Assembly (NCBI RefSeq): GCF_006385685.1
Contig: NZ_VFRP01000013.1
Span: 51,155 to 115,154 of the forward strand
Direction: 5' to 3'
Source: Amaricoccus solimangrovi
Lineage (GTDB): Bacteria > Pseudomonadota > Alphaproteobacteria > Rhodobacterales > Rhodobacteraceae
DNA: 64,000 bases
Made by a program: the position numbers and the translations under genes. Shown in pieces: positions 10,231 through 22,587 of this stretch. The notes below the pieces were generated by a model that made no database searches, was not told where the DNA came from, and was given only the letters and a program-made list of their open reading frames with translations. Position 1 is the stretch's first letter. Every line of letters starts with the position of its first letter.

Positions 10231-11619
10231 TCAGGCGTGGATCGCGCCGTCGCCGCAGGCGAGCGCGGCTTCGCGCACCGCCTCGGAACAGGTCGGATGG
10301 GCGTGGCAGGTGCGCGCGAGATCCTCCGCCGCCGCGCCGAATTCCATCGCGACGCAGACCTCCTGGATCAGCTCGCCCGCCTGCGGCCCGATGATATGGG
10401 CGCCGAGGATCCGGTCGGTCTCCCTGTCCGCGAGGATCTTCACGAAACCGTCGGCCATGAAATAGCTCTTGGCGCGCGCATTGCCCATGAACGGGAACTT
10501 GCCGACCTTGTAGGCGCGGCCCTGGGCCTTCAGCGTCTCTTCCGTCTCGCCGACCGAGGCGACCTCGGGGCTCGTGTAGATGACGCCGGGGATGACGCCG
10601 TAGTTCACATGGCCGTGCTGGCCCGCGATCGTCTCGGCGACCGCCATGCCCTCGTCCTCGGCCTTGTGCGCGAGCATCGGCCCGGGGGTCACGTCGCCGA
10701 TCGCGTAGATGCCGGGGACGTTCGTGCGCCCCTGCGCGTCGACCTCGACCTGGCCGCGCTCGGTCAGCGCGACGCCGGCGGTGTCGAGACCGAGGCCCTC
10801 CCTGTAGGGGCGGCGGCCGGTGGCGACGAGCACGACGTCGACGTCGAGCGCGCCCTCGCTCTCGTCCTTGCGCAGCTTGTAGCTCACGTGAACGCCGTTC
10901 TCGCCCGGCTCGGCCGACTGCACGGCGGCGCCGAGGACGAAGGTGAGCCCCTGTTTCGCCAGCTGCTTCTGGAGCGCCTTGCAGATCTCGAGATCCATGC
11001 CCGGCGTGATCTGGTCGAGGAATTCGAGCACCGTCACCTCGGCGCCGAGACGCGCGTAGACCGAGCCGAGTTCGAGCCCGATAACCCCCGCGCCGATCAC
11101 GGCGAGCCGCTTCGGGATCTCGGGGAGTTCGAGCGCGCCGGTGGAGGAGACCACGGTCTTCTCGTCGATCGTGACGCCCCGGAGCGGGGTCACTTCCGAG
11201 CCGCTGGCGATGACAATGTTCTTCGCCTTGTGAACCGTCCCGTTCACCTCCACCTCGCCCGGGGCGGCGATCCGGCCCCAGCCTTTGAGCCAGTCGACCT
11301 TGTTCTTCTTGAACAGGAACTCGATGCCCTTGGTGTTGCTCTCGACGGTGGACTGCTTGTAGGCCTGCATCCTGGCGACGTCGAGCGTCGGCGCGGCGCC
11401 CATCAGACCCATCTTCTCGAAGGTCTCATGCGCCTCGTGATAGAGTTCGGAGGCGTGCAGCAGCGCCTTCGACGGGATGCAGCCGACGTTGAGGCAGGTG
11501 CCGCCGAGCGTCTCGCGCCCCTCGACGCAGGCCGTCCTGAGGCCGAGCTGGGCGCACCGGATGGCACAGACATAGCCGCCCGGCCCCGCGCCGATGACGA
11601 TCACATCGTAGTCAGCCAT
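10231..11619 (-). CDS. lpd: Dihydrolipoyl dehydrogenase (E3)
   Basis: The FAD enzyme reoxidises dihydrolipoyl groups of 2-oxoacid dehydrogenase complexes with NAD. The 462-residue product has the FAD-binding [17 protein letters not shown] at the N-terminus, the redox disulfide motif [16 protein letters not shown] near residue 40, the NAD-binding [17 protein letters not shown], and the C-terminal catalytic HAHPT. It is the last gene of the suc cluster, downstream of sucA and sucB, which suggests service to the 2-oxoglutarate dehydrogenase complex. The ATG is preceded by GAGGAGTGAG. Confidence 0.95.
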   Translation of the reverse strand: MADYDVIVIGAGPGGYVCAIRCAQLGLRTACVEGRETLGGTCLNVGCIPSKALLHASELYHEAHETFEKMGLMGAAPTLDVARMQAYKQSTVESNTKGIEFLFKKNKVDWLKGWGRIAAPGEVEVNGTVHKAKNIVIASGSEVTPLRGVTIDEKTVVSSTGALELPEIPKRLAVIGAGVIGLELGSVYARLGAEVTVLEFLDQITPGMDLEICKALQKQLAKQGLTFVLGAAVQSAEPGENGVHVSYKLRKDESEGALDVDVVLVATGRRPYREGLGLDTAGVALTERGQVEVDAQGRTNVPGIYAIGDVTPGPMLAHKAEDEGMAVAETIAGQHGHVNYGVIPGVIYTSPEVASVGETEETLKAQGRAYKVGKFPFMGNARAKSYFMADGFVKILADRETDRILGAHIIGPQAGELIQEVCVAMEFGAAAEDLARTCHAHPTCSEAVREAALACGDGAIHA

Positions 11620-11655
11620 TTCTCACTCCTCGCCGGCGCTTCCCCGCGCCAATTG

Positions 11656-12045
11656 TCAGAACAGGGCCGCCAGGATCATCACCATGGTCGCGGTGAGACC
11701 GACCCCGAAGATGACCGATCGCCAGGGCGACCAGCCGAAGGCATAGGCGGGCACGTAGAGCACCCGCGCGCCGAGATAGATCCAGGCGCAGGCGGCGGTG
11801 AGCCCGGAGGCCGCGCCCGAGAGCGTCACCACGACGACCGCGACGGTGAAGAGCGCCAGCGCCTCGAAATGATTGGCGACGGCGCGGCGCAACCGCCCGG
11901 TCAGGGGGGAATATTCCACCGTCTCGTCGCGCGGGCCGGCGTTGTAGGCGACGCCGACGTCGCGGTTCATCGACGCGTTGCCGAGCATGATCTGCGCGAC
12001 CTGCAGGATCGCGGCGAGCGCGAGGACGGTCAGCTCGGCGGTCAT
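11656..12045 (-). CDS. MAPEG-family membrane protein
   Basis: The 129-residue protein has four hydrophobic segments and the MAPEG-type motif RLRRAVANHFEALALFT. It also has the closing WIYLGARVLYVPAYAFGWSP, typical of this eicosanoid/glutathione-metabolism fold in bacteria. The bacterial members are mostly of unknown function. It lies between the orphan gene ending at 12049 and lpd, in the same direction, and is probably cotranscribed with the suc genes. The link to 2-oxoglutarate dehydrogenase is positional only. Confidence 0.85.
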   Translation of the reverse strand: MTAELTVLALAAILQVAQIMLGNASMNRDVGVAYNAGPRDETVEYSPLTGRLRRAVANHFEALALFTVAVVVVTLSGAASGLTAACAWIYLGARVLYVPAYAFGWSPWRSVIFGVGLTATMVMILAALF

Positions 12046-12048
12046 GAC

Positions 12049-12576
12049 CTACTGGCCCACCCCGCGCAAAGCGGCGTCGACCAACGGGCTTTTTCCCCCG
12101 TGATCCAAGTCAAAGTTGCGAAACCTATCAAGATTGGGAACGCTGCCGGGCAGTTCTGCCTCAAGATCATCGAGCAATGACATCAACGACAATGCGGCCC
12201 TCGACGCGCTCTCTTCTCTGCGGGCCCAATGGATAGCCCTGTCGGCCATTTGACCTCTCACATAGGTGCCAGTGAGAAAAGCTACTGCGATGCAAGTCCA
12301 AACCCGAAAGGCTAAGCTCAGAGACCCATCTGGTAGCTGGGTATTGCGAGCGAGAAGCCAAGTTACCGCATAGGGCAATATCCATGCCGTAGCACAGGAA
12401 AACAGCATAGCGAAGATGATCTCGCGCCTGGTCCCAATGACGTCCTCCCGAAGACCCTTGACGGGGCGGAGTTCTCGATCCAGACGCGAATCCACCACGT
12501 CATTGCGCGACAAGGCGTCATGCAAGATCAGCCTCAGGCGGCGAGCCAAAACAGCCTTGTCGCGCTCTTCGTTCAT
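12049..12576 (-). CDS. Unrecognised two-segment membrane protein in the suc operon
   Basis: The 175-residue product is not recognised. It has a charged N-terminal half (residues 1-45), two hydrophobic segments (about 50-70, EIIFAMLFSCATAWILPYAV, and about 88-105), and a charged C-terminal half with a short acidic stretch LLDDLEAELPG. The start follows the sucB stop by six bases, and the stop lies three bases before the MAPEG start, so it is tightly embedded in the operon. Its base composition is clearly lower in G+C than its neighbours (33 of 60 in 12301-12360), which suggests later acquisition. Confidence 0.65.
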   Translation of the reverse strand: MNEERDKAVLARRLRLILHDALSRNDVVDSRLDRELRPVKGLREDVIGTRREIIFAMLFSCATAWILPYAVTWLLARNTQLPDGSLSLAFRVWTCIAVAFLTGTYVRGQMADRAIHWARREESASRAALSLMSLLDDLEAELPGSVPNLDRFRNFDLDHGGKSPLVDAALRGVGQ

Positions 12577-12582
12577 TTTGTT

Positions 12583-14145
12583 CTACAGATCCATCAGCAG
12601 CCGCCGCGGATCCTCGAGCGCTTCCTTGACGCGGACGAGGAAGGTGACCGCGCCCTTGCCGTCGACGATCCGGTGGTCGTAGCTCAGCGCCAGGTACATC
12701 ATCGGCCGGATCACCACCTGACCCTTGATCGCCATCGGGCGCTCCTGGATCTTGTGCATGCCGAGGATGCCCGACTGCGGCGGGTTCAGGATCGGCGAGG
12801 ACATCAGCGAGCCGTAGACGCCGCCGTTCGAGATCGTGAAGGTGCCGCCCTGCATGTCGGCCATCGAGAGCTTGCCGTCGCGGGCCTTGAGGCCGAGCTC
12901 GGCGATCTCCTTCTCGATCGCGGCGAAGGACTTCTGGTCCGCGTCGCGCACCACCGGCACGACGAGCCCGGTCGGCGTGCCGACCGCGACGCCCATGTGC
13001 ACGAAGTGCTTGTAGACGATGTCCGTGCCGTCGATCTCGGCGTTGACCTCCGGGACCTCCTTCAGCGCGTGGCAGCAGGCCTTGGCGAAGAAGGACATGA
13101 AGCCGAGCTTCACCTTGTGCTTCTTCTCGAAGAGCTCCTTGTACTCGTTGCGCAGATCCATCACGCCGGTCATGTCCACCTCGTTGTAGGTGGTGAGCAT
13201 GGCGGCGGTGTTCTGCGCCTCCTTCAGGCGGCGCGCGATGGTCTGGCGCAGGCGGGTCATCTTCACCCGTTCCTCGCGCGAGGCATCCTCGGCCGCGACG
13301 GCGGCGCGGGGCGCGGGGGCCGGAGCGGGGGCGGGTTTCGGCGCCTCGGTCCTCAGCACGTCCTCCTTCATGATCCGGCCGTCGCGGCCGCTGCCCGCGA
13401 CCTGGTCGGGGCTGAGCCCCTTCTCGGCCATCAGCTTCTTCGCCGAGGGCGCGTCCTCGACGTCGTGCGCGGCGCTCGGCGCCGGGGCCTGGGTGGCGGC
13501 CGCCGTCGCCGCGACCGGGGCGGCGGCGGAGGCGCCGGAGCCCGCGCCGATCACGCCGAGCTTGCCGCCGGCCGAGACCGTGGTGCCCGCGGGCGCCAGG
13601 ATCTCGCTCAGCACGCCCGCGGCCGGGGAGGGCACCTCGACCGAGACCTTGTCGGTCTCGAGCTCGCAGAGGAGCTCGTCCTGCGCCACGACGTCGCCGG
13701 GATTCTTGAACCAGGTGGAGACCGTCGCCTCGCTGACGCTCTCGCCCAGCGTCGGGACCATGATCTCGACCGAGCGCGCGTTGGCGGGGGCGGATTCGCT
13801 CTCCTCCGAGGCCGCCTTGCCCGGCTCGGCCGCGGCCTTCGGCGCCTCGGCGTCGGTCGGATGCGCGGCGGCGACCTTCGCCTTCTCGCCGCCCGCGGGT
13901 TTCGCCCCGGCCTTCTCGTCGATCACCGCCAGCAGCGCGTCGAGCCCGACGGTCTCGCCTTCCTTCGCGACGATCTCGGTCAGGACGCCGGCGGAGGTGG
14001 CGGGCACCTCGACCGTCACCTTGTCGGTTTCGAGCTCGCACAGCATCTCGTCCACCGCGACCGCGTCGCCAACCTTCTTGAACCAGGTTGCGACGGTCGC
14101 TTCGCTGACGCTCTCGCCCAGCGTTGGCACGCGAATCTCGGCCAT
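12583..14145 (-). CDS. sucB: 2-oxoglutarate dehydrogenase E2, dihydrolipoyl succinyltransferase with two lipoyl domains
   Basis: The E2 core transfers succinyl groups to CoA in the 2-oxoglutarate dehydrogenase complex. The 520-residue product is longer than the roughly 400-residue single-lipoyl form. Lipoyl domains occur at about residues 1-77 ([12 protein letters not shown]) and 128-205 ([12 protein letters not shown]), each with the lipoylated lysine in DKV. A peripheral-subunit-binding domain follows ([25 protein letters not shown]). The catalytic domain ends with [12 protein letters not shown], which carries the active histidine and aspartate. Proline-alanine-rich linkers separate the parts. 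It begins four bases after sucA ends. Confidence 0.95.
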   Translation of the reverse strand: MAEIRVPTLGESVSEATVATWFKKVGDAVAVDEMLCELETDKVTVEVPATSAGVLTEIVAKEGETVGLDALLAVIDEKAGAKPAGGEKAKVAAAHPTDAEAPKAAAEPGKAASEESESAPANARSVEIMVPTLGESVSEATVSTWFKNPGDVVAQDELLCELETDKVSVEVPSPAAGVLSEILAPAGTTVSAGGKLGVIGAGSGASAAAPVAATAAATQAPAPSAAHDVEDAPSAKKLMAEKGLSPDQVAGSGRDGRIMKEDVLRTEAPKPAPAPAPAPRAAVAAEDASREERVKMTRLRQTIARRLKEAQNTAAMLTTYNEVDMTGVMDLRNEYKELFEKKHKVKLGFMSFFAKACCHALKEVPEVNAEIDGTDIVYKHFVHMGVAVGTPTGLVVPVVRDADQKSFAAIEKEIAELGLKARDGKLSMADMQGGTFTISNGGVYGSLMSSPILNPPQSGILGMHKIQERPMAIKGQVVIRPMMYLALSYDHRIVDGKGAVTFLVRVKEALEDPRRLLMDL

Positions 14146-14149
14146 TGTC

Positions 14150-17113
14150 TTATCGGTCCTTCCTGACGGTCAGTGCGTCGTCCACCAGCTGGTCCTGCTG
14201 GAGCTTGTGCTGCTTCGCGAGGCCGGTCGCCGGCGAGGCCGAGGAGGGCCGCCCGGCATAGATCGGCCGCTGGTGCTTCGCGCCGATGCGGCCGAGCACC
14301 CATTCGATGTTGGGCTCGACGAAGGTCCAGTAGCCCTGATTCTTCGGCTCTTCCTGGCACCAGACGACCTGCGCGTTCTTGAACCGGCCGAGCTCCTTGG
14401 TGAGCGAGAGCGCCGGGAAGGGATAGAACTGCTCGAGCCGCATGATGTAGACGTTGTCGATCCCGCGCGCGTCGCGCTCCTCGAGCAGGTCGTAATAGAC
14501 CTTGCCCGAGCACATCACGACCCGCTTGATCTTCTCGTCCGGCACCAGCCGCGACTCGCCCTCCGGCCCCTTGTCCGCGTCGTCCCAGAGCACGCGGTGG
14601 AAGCTCGACCCCTTCGAGAATTCGGCGAGGTCCGAGACCGCGAGCTTGTGGCGCAGCAGCGACTTCGGCGTCATCAGGATGAGCGGCTTGCGGAAGCTGC
14701 GGTGCAGCTGCCGGCGCAGGATGTGGAAATAGTTCGCGGGCGTCGTGCAGTTCGCGACGATCCAGTTGTCCGCCGCGCAGAGCTGCAGGAACCGCTCGGG
14801 ACGCGCGGAGGAATGCTCCGGCCCCTGGCCCTCGTAGCCATGGGGCAGCAGCATCACGAGGCCCGACATGCGAAGCCACTTCGACTCGCCCGACGAGATG
14901 AACTGGTCGATCATGATCTGGGCGCCGTTGGCGAAATCGCCGAACTGGGCCTCCCAGAGCACGAGCGCGTTCGGTTCCGCGAGGCTGTACCCGTATTCGT
15001 AGCCGAGCACCGCGTATTCCGACAGCATCGAGTCGACGACCTCGTAGCTCGCCTGCTTGTCGTCGATGTTGTTGAGCGGGAGGTAGCGCTCCTCGGTCTT
15101 CTGGTCGATGATGCCGGAATGGCGCTGGCTGAAGGTGCCGCGGGTGGCGTCCTGGCCCGAGAGGCGGACGGGATAGCCCTCGGTCAGCAGCGTGCCGAAG
15201 GCGAGCGCCTCGGCGGTCGCCCAGTCGATCCCCTGGCCGGTCTCGATCATCCGCTGCTTCGCCTCGAGCATGCGCTGCACGGTGCGATGGGCGTTGAATC
15301 CGTCCGGCAGCGCCGTGAGCGCCGCGCCGACCTTCTTCAGACGTGCCATCTCGACGCCGGTCTTGCCGCGCTGGTAGCGGCCCTCGCGCTTGCCGAGGCC
15401 CGACCAGCGGCCGTCGAGCCAGTCCGCCTTGTTCGGGCGGAAGTCCTTGCCCGCCTCGAACTCGGCGTTGAGCTGCGACTGGAACGCGCCCTTCATGTCC
15501 TCGATCTCGCCCTCGGGGATGAGGCCGTCGGCGACGAGGCGGTCGGTGTAGAGCTGGAGCGTGGTCTTGTGGCCCTTGATGGCCGTGTACATCTGCGGCT
15601 GGGTGAACATGGGCTCGTCGCCCTCGTTGTGCCCGAAGCGCCGGTAGCAGAACATGTCGATCACGACATCCTTGCCGAACTTCTGCCGGAACTCGGTCGC
15701 GATGCGCGCGGCATGCACCACCGCCTCCGGATCGTCGCCGTTCACGTGGAAGATCGGTGCCTCGACCATCAGCGCGATGTCGGTCGGATAGGGCGAGGAG
15801 CGCGAGTTGTGCGGCGCCGTGGTGAAGCCGATCTGGTTGTTCACGACGATGTGGATCGTGCCGCCGGTCCGGTGCCCCTTGAGGCCCGAGAGGCCGAAGC
15901 ATTCCGCGACGACGCCCTGGCCCGCGAAGGCCGCGTCGCCGTGCAGCAGCACGGGCAGGACCTGCCGGCGGTCGGCGTCGTTCATCTGCGCCTGCTTGGC
16001 GCGGGCCTTGCCGAGCACGACCGGGTCGACCGCCTCGAGATGGCTCGGATTCGCGGTCAGGCTGAGATGCACGGTGTTGCCGTCGAACTCGCGGTCCGAG
16101 GAGGCGCCGAGGTGATACTTCACGTCGCCGGAGCCCTCGACCTCCTCGGGCTTGTAGCTTCCGCCCTGGAACTCGTTGAAGATCGCGCGGTAGGGCTTGC
16201 TCATCACGTTGGCGAGCACGCTGAGACGGCCGCGGTGGGGCATGCCGATCACGATTTCCGCGACGCCGAGCTGGCCGCCGCGCTTGATGATCTGCTCCAT
16301 CGCCGGGATGAGCGCCTCGCCGCCGTCGAGACCGAAGCGCTTGGTGCCGGTGTACTTGATCTGGAGGAACTTCTCGAAACCCTCGGCCTCGACGAGCTTG
16401 TTCAGGATCGCCCGCCGCCCCTCCTGGGTGAAGCGGATCTCCTTGCCGTAGCCCTCGATCCGCTCCTTGAGCCAGGAGGACTGCTCGGGGTCGGAGATGT
16501 GCATGTACTGGAGCGCGAAGGTGCCGCAGTAGGTGCGCTTCAGGATCTCCAGGATCTGCCGCATCGAGGCGGTCTGCAGCCCCAGCACGTTGTCGAGGAA
16601 GATCGGCCGGTCCATGTCGGCCGCGCCGAAGCCGTAGGATTCGGGCTTCAGTTCGGGATGCGGCGTGGTGGCGCTGAGATTGAGCGGGTCGAGGTCGGCG
16701 ATCAGATGGCCCCGGATGCGATAGGCGCGGATGATCATCAGCGCGCGCAGCGAATCGAGCACGGCCTGCTGGACCTGCGCCTCGGAAAGGCTCACGCCCT
16801 TCTCGGCGGCCTTGGCCTGGACCTTCTCGGCGACCTTCTTCGCGGGCGCCGGGCCCCATTGCCCGTCGAGCGCCGCGGTCAGTTCGTCGGTGGGCGCGGG
16901 CGGCCAGTCGGCGCGGGCCCAGCTTGCCCCCTCGGCGCCCCGGATCGCGTCGGAATCGGCGTCGCCGAGCCCCCGGAAGAAGTCGGCCCAGGAGGCGTCC
17001 ACCGAGTTCGGATCCCGGGCGTAGCGCGCCTGGAGCGCCTCCACGTATTCCGCGTTCTGCCCCTGCAGGAACGAGGAGTTCTGAAAGACCGTGTTCTGCG
17101 ACTGGTCGGTCAT
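14150..17113 (-). CDS. sucA: 2-oxoglutarate dehydrogenase E1
   Basis: The thiamine-diphosphate enzyme decarboxylates 2-oxoglutarate and passes the succinyl group to SucB. The 987-residue length is typical. The N-terminal [19 protein letters not shown] is the E2-interaction segment. [12 protein letters not shown] and [13 protein letters not shown] followed by [10 protein letters not shown] form the cofactor-binding region. The C-terminal half contains the transketolase-like pyrimidine-binding domain ([18 protein letters not shown]). The gene begins 109 bp after sucD; a hairpin occupies the gap. Confidence 0.96.
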   Translation of the reverse strand: MTDQSQNTVFQNSSFLQGQNAEYVEALQARYARDPNSVDASWADFFRGLGDADSDAIRGAEGASWARADWPPAPTDELTAALDGQWGPAPAKKVAEKVQAKAAEKGVSLSEAQVQQAVLDSLRALMIIRAYRIRGHLIADLDPLNLSATTPHPELKPESYGFGAADMDRPIFLDNVLGLQTASMRQILEILKRTYCGTFALQYMHISDPEQSSWLKERIEGYGKEIRFTQEGRRAILNKLVEAEGFEKFLQIKYTGTKRFGLDGGEALIPAMEQIIKRGGQLGVAEIVIGMPHRGRLSVLANVMSKPYRAIFNEFQGGSYKPEEVEGSGDVKYHLGASSDREFDGNTVHLSLTANPSHLEAVDPVVLGKARAKQAQMNDADRRQVLPVLLHGDAAFAGQGVVAECFGLSGLKGHRTGGTIHIVVNNQIGFTTAPHNSRSSPYPTDIALMVEAPIFHVNGDDPEAVVHAARIATEFRQKFGKDVVIDMFCYRRFGHNEGDEPMFTQPQMYTAIKGHKTTLQLYTDRLVADGLIPEGEIEDMKGAFQSQLNAEFEAGKDFRPNKADWLDGRWSGLGKREGRYQRGKTGVEMARLKKVGAALTALPDGFNAHRTVQRMLEAKQRMIETGQGIDWATAEALAFGTLLTEGYPVRLSGQDATRGTFSQRHSGIIDQKTEERYLPLNNIDDKQASYEVVDSMLSEYAVLGYEYGYSLAEPNALVLWEAQFGDFANGAQIMIDQFISSGESKWLRMSGLVMLLPHGYEGQGPEHSSARPERFLQLCAADNWIVANCTTPANYFHILRRQLHRSFRKPLILMTPKSLLRHKLAVSDLAEFSKGSSFHRVLWDDADKGPEGESRLVPDEKIKRVVMCSGKVYYDLLEERDARGIDNVYIMRLEQFYPFPALSLTKELGRFKNAQVVWCQEEPKNQGYWTFVEPNIEWVLGRIGAKHQRPIYAGRPSSASPATGLAKQHKLQQDQLVDDALTVRKDR

Positions 17114-17185
17114 CTCTCGCGACGGGACTTGCCCGCTCCTTTGCGTGTCCGGGCCGCCCCGCGTACCGGGGTCCCGGCGTGAAGG

Positions 17186-17214
17186 CCCCGCCCGGCCCGA
17201 ATGGCCGGACGGGG
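17186..17214 (-). terminator. Intercistronic hairpin between sucD and sucA
   Basis: An 11-bp stem with one mismatch (CCCCG then CCGGCC at 17186-17197, pairing with GGCCGG then CGGGG at 17203-17214) has a 5-base loop. It sits just after the sucD stop. Lacking a T-run, it may act as a partial terminator or as an mRNA-stabilising structure that sets different levels of SucCD and SucAB. Confidence 0.5.
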
Positions 17215-17222
17215 TGAGTTCG

Positions 17223-18110
17223 TCAGCCGCGGCCGATCGCCTTCAGGACCGCCTCGCCGAGGCCGGCGGGGCTGTCGGCGACGACGAAGCCCGCGGACTT
17301 CATCGCCTCGATCTTGTCCTCGGCGCCGCCCTTGCCGCCGGCGACGATCGCGCCCGCGTGGCCCATGCGGCGGCCCTTCGGCGCGGTACGGCCCGCGATG
17401 AAGCCCGCGATCGGCTTCGCCCGGCCGCGCTTCGCCTCGTCCTTGATGAACTGCGCGGCCTCTTCCTCGGCCGAGCCGCCGATCTCACCGATCATGATGA
17501 TGGACTCGGTTTCCGGATCGTCGAGCAGCCATTCGAGCACGTCGAGGTGTTCCGTCCCCTTGATCGGGTCGCCGCCGATGCCGACGCAGGTCGACTGGCC
17601 GAGACCCGCGGCCGTGGTCTGCGCGACGGCCTCGTAGGTAAGCGTGCCCGAACGCGACACAACCCCGACCGAGCCGCGCTTGTGGATGTGGCCCGGCATG
17701 ATGCCGATCTTGCAGGCGTCCGGCGTGATCACGCCCGGGCAGTTCGGCCCGATCAGGATCGAGCGCGAGCCCTGGAGCGCGCGCTTCACCTTCATCATGT
17801 CGAGCACCGGGATGCCCTCGGTGATCGCGACGATGAGCTCGATCTCGGCGTCGATCGCCTCGAGGATCGCATCGGCCGCGAAGGGCGGCGGCACGTAGAT
17901 CGCGGTCGCGTTGGCGCCCGTCGTCTCGCGCGCCTCGGCCACGGTGTTGAAGATCGGCAGGCCGATATGGCTGGAGCCGCCCTTGCCCGGGGTGACGCCC
18001 CCGACCATCTTGGTTCCGTAGGCGATCGCCTGTTCGGAATGGAAGGTGCCCTGCGAGCCGGTCAGGCCCTGGCAGATCACCTTGGTGTTCTCATCGACGA
18101 GGATCGACAT
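17223..18110 (-). CDS. sucD: Succinyl-CoA synthetase alpha subunit
   Basis: The 295-residue alpha subunit carries the phosphohistidine of succinyl-CoA synthetase, which interconverts succinyl-CoA and succinate with nucleotide phosphorylation. The CoA-binding Rossmann part starts with [20 protein letters not shown]. The active-site histidine lies in [18 protein letters not shown] near residue 245. The start at 18110 is chosen because it matches the family N-terminus and follows the sucC stop by two bases; a longer frame upstream is only the overlap with sucC. Confidence 0.96.
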   Translation of the reverse strand: MSILVDENTKVICQGLTGSQGTFHSEQAIAYGTKMVGGVTPGKGGSSHIGLPIFNTVAEARETTGANATAIYVPPPFAADAILEAIDAEIELIVAITEGIPVLDMMKVKRALQGSRSILIGPNCPGVITPDACKIGIMPGHIHKRGSVGVVSRSGTLTYEAVAQTTAAGLGQSTCVGIGGDPIKGTEHLDVLEWLLDDPETESIIMIGEIGGSAEEEAAQFIKDEAKRGRAKPIAGFIAGRTAPKGRRMGHAGAIVAGGKGGAEDKIEAMKSAGFVVADSPAGLGEAVLKAIGRG

Positions 18111-18112
18111 TC

Positions 18113-19309
18113 TCAGGCACCTTTCACGGCTTTGACGATCTTGTCGGCGGCGTCGGCGAGATTGTCCGCCGCGATGACCGCGAGGCCGCTTTCGTTCAGG
18201 ATCTTCTTTCCGAGCTCGACATTCGTGCCCTCCAGCCGGACGACCAGCGGCACCTGGAGCCCCACCGCCTTCACGGCGGCGATCACGCCCTCGGCGATCA
18301 CGTCGCAGCGCATGATCCCGCCGAAGATGTTGACGAGGATGCCCTTCACGTTCGGATCCGAGGTGATGATCTTGAAGGCTTCCGTCACCTTCTCCTTCGT
18401 CGCTCCGCCGCCGACGTCGAGGAAGTTGGCGGGTTCCGAGCCGTAGAGCTTGATGATGTCCATCGTGGCCATCGCGAGGCCCGCGCCGTTCACCATGCAG
18501 CCGATCTCGCCGTCGAGCGCGATGTAGTTCAGGTCGAACTTCGAGGCCGCGAGTTCCTTCGGATCCTCCTCGGTCTCGTCGCGGAGCGCGAGGACCGCGG
18601 ACTGGCGGTAGAGCGCGTTCGAGTCGAAGCCCAGCTTCGCGTCGAGGCACTTCAGGTCGCCGTCGGTCGTGACGATCAGCGGATTGATCTCGACCATCTC
18701 CGCGTCCTTCTCGAGGAACAGCCTGTAGAGCCTGTTCACGAGATCGACGCACTGCTTGACCTGCTTGCCCTCGAGGCCGAGCGCGAAGGCGACGCGGCGG
18801 CCGTGGAAGCCGGAGATGCCGGAGGCCGGATCGACGGAGAAGCTCAGGATCTTCTCGGGGGTCTTCGCGGCGACCTCCTCGATGTCCATGCCGCCCTCGG
18901 TCGAGACGACGAAGGCGATGCGCGAGGTCACGCGGTCGACGAGCAGCGCGAGGTAGAGTTCGCGCGCGATGTCCGAGCCGTCCTCGATGTAGACGCGGTT
19001 CACCACCTTGCCGGCCGGGCCGGTCTGGTGCGTGACCAGCGTGCGGCCGAGCATCTTCTGGGCTTCCTCGGCCGCCTCGGCGACCGACTTCGTGACGCGC
19101 ACGCCGCCCTTCTCGCCCGCGCTCTCTTCCTTGAACTTGCCCTTGCCGCGTCCGCCGGCGTGGATCTGCGCCTTGACGACCCAGATCGGCCCGCCGAGCT
19201 CGCCCGCCGCCGCCTTGGCCTCCTCGGCCCGAAGGACGATCTTCCCGTCGGAAACGGGCAGCCCGTACTCCTTCAGCAGCTGCTTGGCCTGATATTCATG
19301 AATGTTCAT
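18113..19309 (-). CDS. sucC: Succinyl-CoA synthetase beta subunit
   Basis: The 398-residue beta subunit has an ATP-grasp nucleotide-binding domain and a CoA-ligase domain. [19 protein letters not shown] is the conserved start; the later [18 protein letters not shown] and [16 protein letters not shown] belong to the C-terminal ligase domain. The first gene of the suc operon, it follows a long leader with hairpins and a paired palindrome. AGGAATG lies upstream of the ATG at 19309. Order on the minus strand: sucC, sucD, sucA, sucB, orphan, MAPEG, lpd. Confidence 0.96.
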   Translation of the reverse strand: MNIHEYQAKQLLKEYGLPVSDGKIVLRAEEAKAAAGELGGPIWVVKAQIHAGGRGKGKFKEESAGEKGGVRVTKSVAEAAEEAQKMLGRTLVTHQTGPAGKVVNRVYIEDGSDIARELYLALLVDRVTSRIAFVVSTEGGMDIEEVAAKTPEKILSFSVDPASGISGFHGRRVAFALGLEGKQVKQCVDLVNRLYRLFLEKDAEMVEINPLIVTTDGDLKCLDAKLGFDSNALYRQSAVLALRDETEEDPKELAASKFDLNYIALDGEIGCMVNGAGLAMATMDIIKLYGSEPANFLDVGGGATKEKVTEAFKIITSDPNVKGILVNIFGGIMRCDVIAEGVIAAVKAVGLQVPLVVRLEGTNVELGKKILNESGLAVIAADNLADAADKIVKAVKGA

Positions 19310-19337
19310 CTGACGCCCATTCCTCCCGGGGCTTCGA

Positions 19338-19455
19338 TTTCCGCCCGAACGGAAACCCAGGACCTCCGTAGCCCGCGGGTCGTCCAACTCGATGCGACCT
19401 TTTGCCTAGGCGGGGAACGCCGGGGATGCAAATGGTTTGAGCATGGAGACCATGC
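19338..19455 (-). promoter_or_regulatory. Hairpins in the sucC leader
   Basis: Two stem-loops lie between the paired palindrome and the sucC start. TTTCCG (19338-19343) pairs with CGGAAA (19350-19355) and can be extended by a GU and a GC pair in the transcript. GCATGG (19441-19446) pairs with CCATGC (19450-19455) around a 3-base loop. The leader also contains AGGTCGCATCG in gene orientation, a string found in the sdhC leader. Confidence 0.45.
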
Positions 19456-19477
19456 CGGGCGGGGAATTGCCGAGCTT

Positions 19478-19508
19478 TGTGATCACATGAATTTTTGCTG
19501 TGATCACA
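19478..19508 (-). promoter_or_regulatory. Paired TGTGATCACA operator upstream of sucC
   Basis: The perfect 10-bp palindrome TGTGATCACA occurs at 19478-19487 and 19499-19508, starts 21 bp apart, and so on the same face of the helix. In gene orientation the layout is TGTGATCACAGC, nine bases, then TGTGATCACAAA. The identical layout occurs upstream of sdhC. The nearest copy is 169 bp from the sucC start codon. The binding protein is unknown; some FadR-type GntR sites look similar. Confidence 0.75.
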
Positions 19509-19588
19509 CACCTCCCGCGACCGGGCCGGCGGGGGTCGCCGCTGATTCGGCCGGGCGGAAAAGCGTCTCCGGGCGGCGGGTCGGGGCC

Positions 19589-20331
19589 TCAGCGCCCGCC
19601 GGAGACGTCGATGAAGGCGCCGGTGGTGTAGGAGGCCGCGTCCGAGAGCAGCCAGAGCACCGCCTCGGCCACCTCCCCGACGGTGCCCGCGCGGCCGATC
19701 GGCGTGGTGGCGCCGAGCCGCGCGGCGCGGTCGGGCGCGCCGCCCGAGGCGTGGATCTCGGTCTCGATCAGCCCGGGGCGCACCGCGTTCACCCGCACCC
19801 CCTCGGGGGCCAGTTCCCGCGCCAGCCCGAGCGTCAGCGCGTCGAGCGCGCCCTTGGAGGCGGCGTAGTCGACGTATTCGTTCGGGGAGCCGAGACGCGA
19901 GGCCATCGAGGAGACGATGACGAGGGCGCCGCCCGGCCCGCCGCGGGCGCGGGAAAGCCGCCGCGCCGCCTCGCGCGCGGTCAGCAGCGTGCCCGTCACG
20001 TTCACCTCGACGACGCGGGCCATCCGCTCCGCCGTCATGTCGGCGAGTTTCGAGGCCGGCGCCACGATCCCGGCATTGGCGACGACATGCGTGACGGGAC
20101 CGAGCGCCGCGGCGGCGCTTTCGAAGAGCCCGACCACCTCCGCCTCGCGGGTGACGTCGCCGCGCACCGTCCGGGCCTCGCCGCCCGCGGCGCGCACCGC
20201 CACGGCCGTCGCCTCGGCCGCGGCCGCGTCGTCGCGATAGTTGACCGTCACCGCCCAGCCGCGCGCCCCGGCGAGGCGGCAGACCGCCGCGCCGATGCCC
20301 CGCGAGCCGCCGGTGACGACCAGATGCGCCA

Positions 20332-20332
<1 letters not shown>
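19589..20332 (-). CDS. SDR-family NAD(P)-dependent oxidoreductase
   Basis: The 247-residue protein is a classical short-chain dehydrogenase. The cofactor motif TGGSRGIG is at residues 7-14, NAG appears in VVANAGIV near residue 90, the catalytic serine in VSSMASRLG, and Tyr/Lys in YVDYAASKGA. The C-terminal half reads like the FabG/glucose-dehydrogenase group (NAVRPGLIETEIHA). The substrate is unknown. The start ATG shares one base with the mdh stop, so the two are translationally coupled. Confidence 0.88.
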
Positions 20333-21676
<1,344 letters not shown>

Positions 21677-22561
21677 ATGGAACACAATATCCAACCCTAC
21701 CGGTCCGTTCTCTACATGCCCGGCTCACGGCCGCGCGCCCTTGAAAAGGCGCGCAATTTGCCGGCCGACGCGCTGATCCTCGACCTCGAGGACGCAGTCG
21801 CCCCGGCGGAGAAGGAGCGGGCGCGCGACCTGGTGGCCGAGGCGGTGGAATCAGGCGGCTACGGCCTGCGCCGGCTGCTGATCCGGGTGAACGGGCTCGA
21901 CACCCGCTGGGGCGAGGCCGATATCGCGCGCGCCGCCAAGGCCGGCCCGCACGCGATCCTGGTGCCGAAGGTCGAACAGCCGGAGGACGTCCACCGCGTC
22001 GTCGAGCTGATGAAGGCCGCGGGCGCGCCGGAACAGACCCGGATCTGGGCGATGATGGAGACGCCGCGCGCGATGCTGAACGCGGGCGTGGTCGCGACCG
22101 CGCATCCGCTGCTCGAAGGGTTCGTGATCGGCACCAACGACCTCGTCAAGGATCTCGGCGCCGCGCATGTGCCGGACCGCGCGCCGCTCCTCACCAGCCT
22201 GTCGCTCTGCCTGCTCGCGGCGCGCGCCGCGGGGCTCGTCTGCGTCGACGGGGTGCACAACGCCTTCCAGGACCGCGAGGGCCTGCGCGCCGCCTGCTTG
22301 CAGGGCCGCGACATGGGGATGGACGGCAAGTCGCTGATCCATCCCGACCAGATCGCGATCACCAACGAGGTCTTCGCGCCCTCGCCCGGCGATCTCGAGC
22401 TGGCCAGCGCGCAGGTGGAGGCCTTCGAGGAGGCCGAGGCGCGCGGCGAGGGGGTGGCGGTGCTGAACGGCCGCATCGTCGAGAACCTGCACGTCGTCTC
22501 GGCCCGCCGGCTGCTCGCCCGGGCGGCCGCGATCGCGGCGATGAGCGAACCCGCCGCCTGA
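21677..22561 (+). CDS. mcl2: Malyl-CoA thioesterase / HpcH-CitE-type lyase family protein
   Basis: The roughly 294-residue TIM-barrel protein belongs to the citrate lyase beta/malyl-CoA lyase superfamily. RSVLYMPGSRPRALEKAR and LILDLEDAVAP (metal-site region) are N-terminal, MMETPRAMLN and GTNDLVKDLG are central, and KSLIHPDQIA is C-terminal. In Rhodobacter sphaeroides the paralogue Mcl2, a malyl-CoA thioesterase, lies in the same mdh-mch-sdh neighbourhood. That context and the length favour Mcl2 over the true lyase Mcl1. The product would release malate at the end of the ethylmalonyl-CoA pathway. The start is ATG 21677 (AAGAG upstream) or 21668. Confidence 0.85.
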   Translation: MEHNIQPYRSVLYMPGSRPRALEKARNLPADALILDLEDAVAPAEKERARDLVAEAVESGGYGLRRLLIRVNGLDTRWGEADIARAAKAGPHAILVPKVEQPEDVHRVVELMKAAGAPEQTRIWAMMETPRAMLNAGVVATAHPLLEGFVIGTNDLVKDLGAAHVPDRAPLLTSLSLCLLAARAAGLVCVDGVHNAFQDREGLRAACLQGRDMGMDGKSLIHPDQIAITNEVFAPSPGDLELASAQVEAFEEAEARGEGVAVLNGRIVENLHVVSARRLLARAAAIAAMSEPAA

Positions 22562-22587
22562 GACGGCGGCCAGGAGGAGACACCCCG

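Noticed and set aside
19478..19508. TGTGATCACA pair as CRP sites
   Set aside because: CRP sites have TGTGA and TCACA separated by six bases. Here the halves touch, so a CRP-type dimer would not fit. The regulator is left open.
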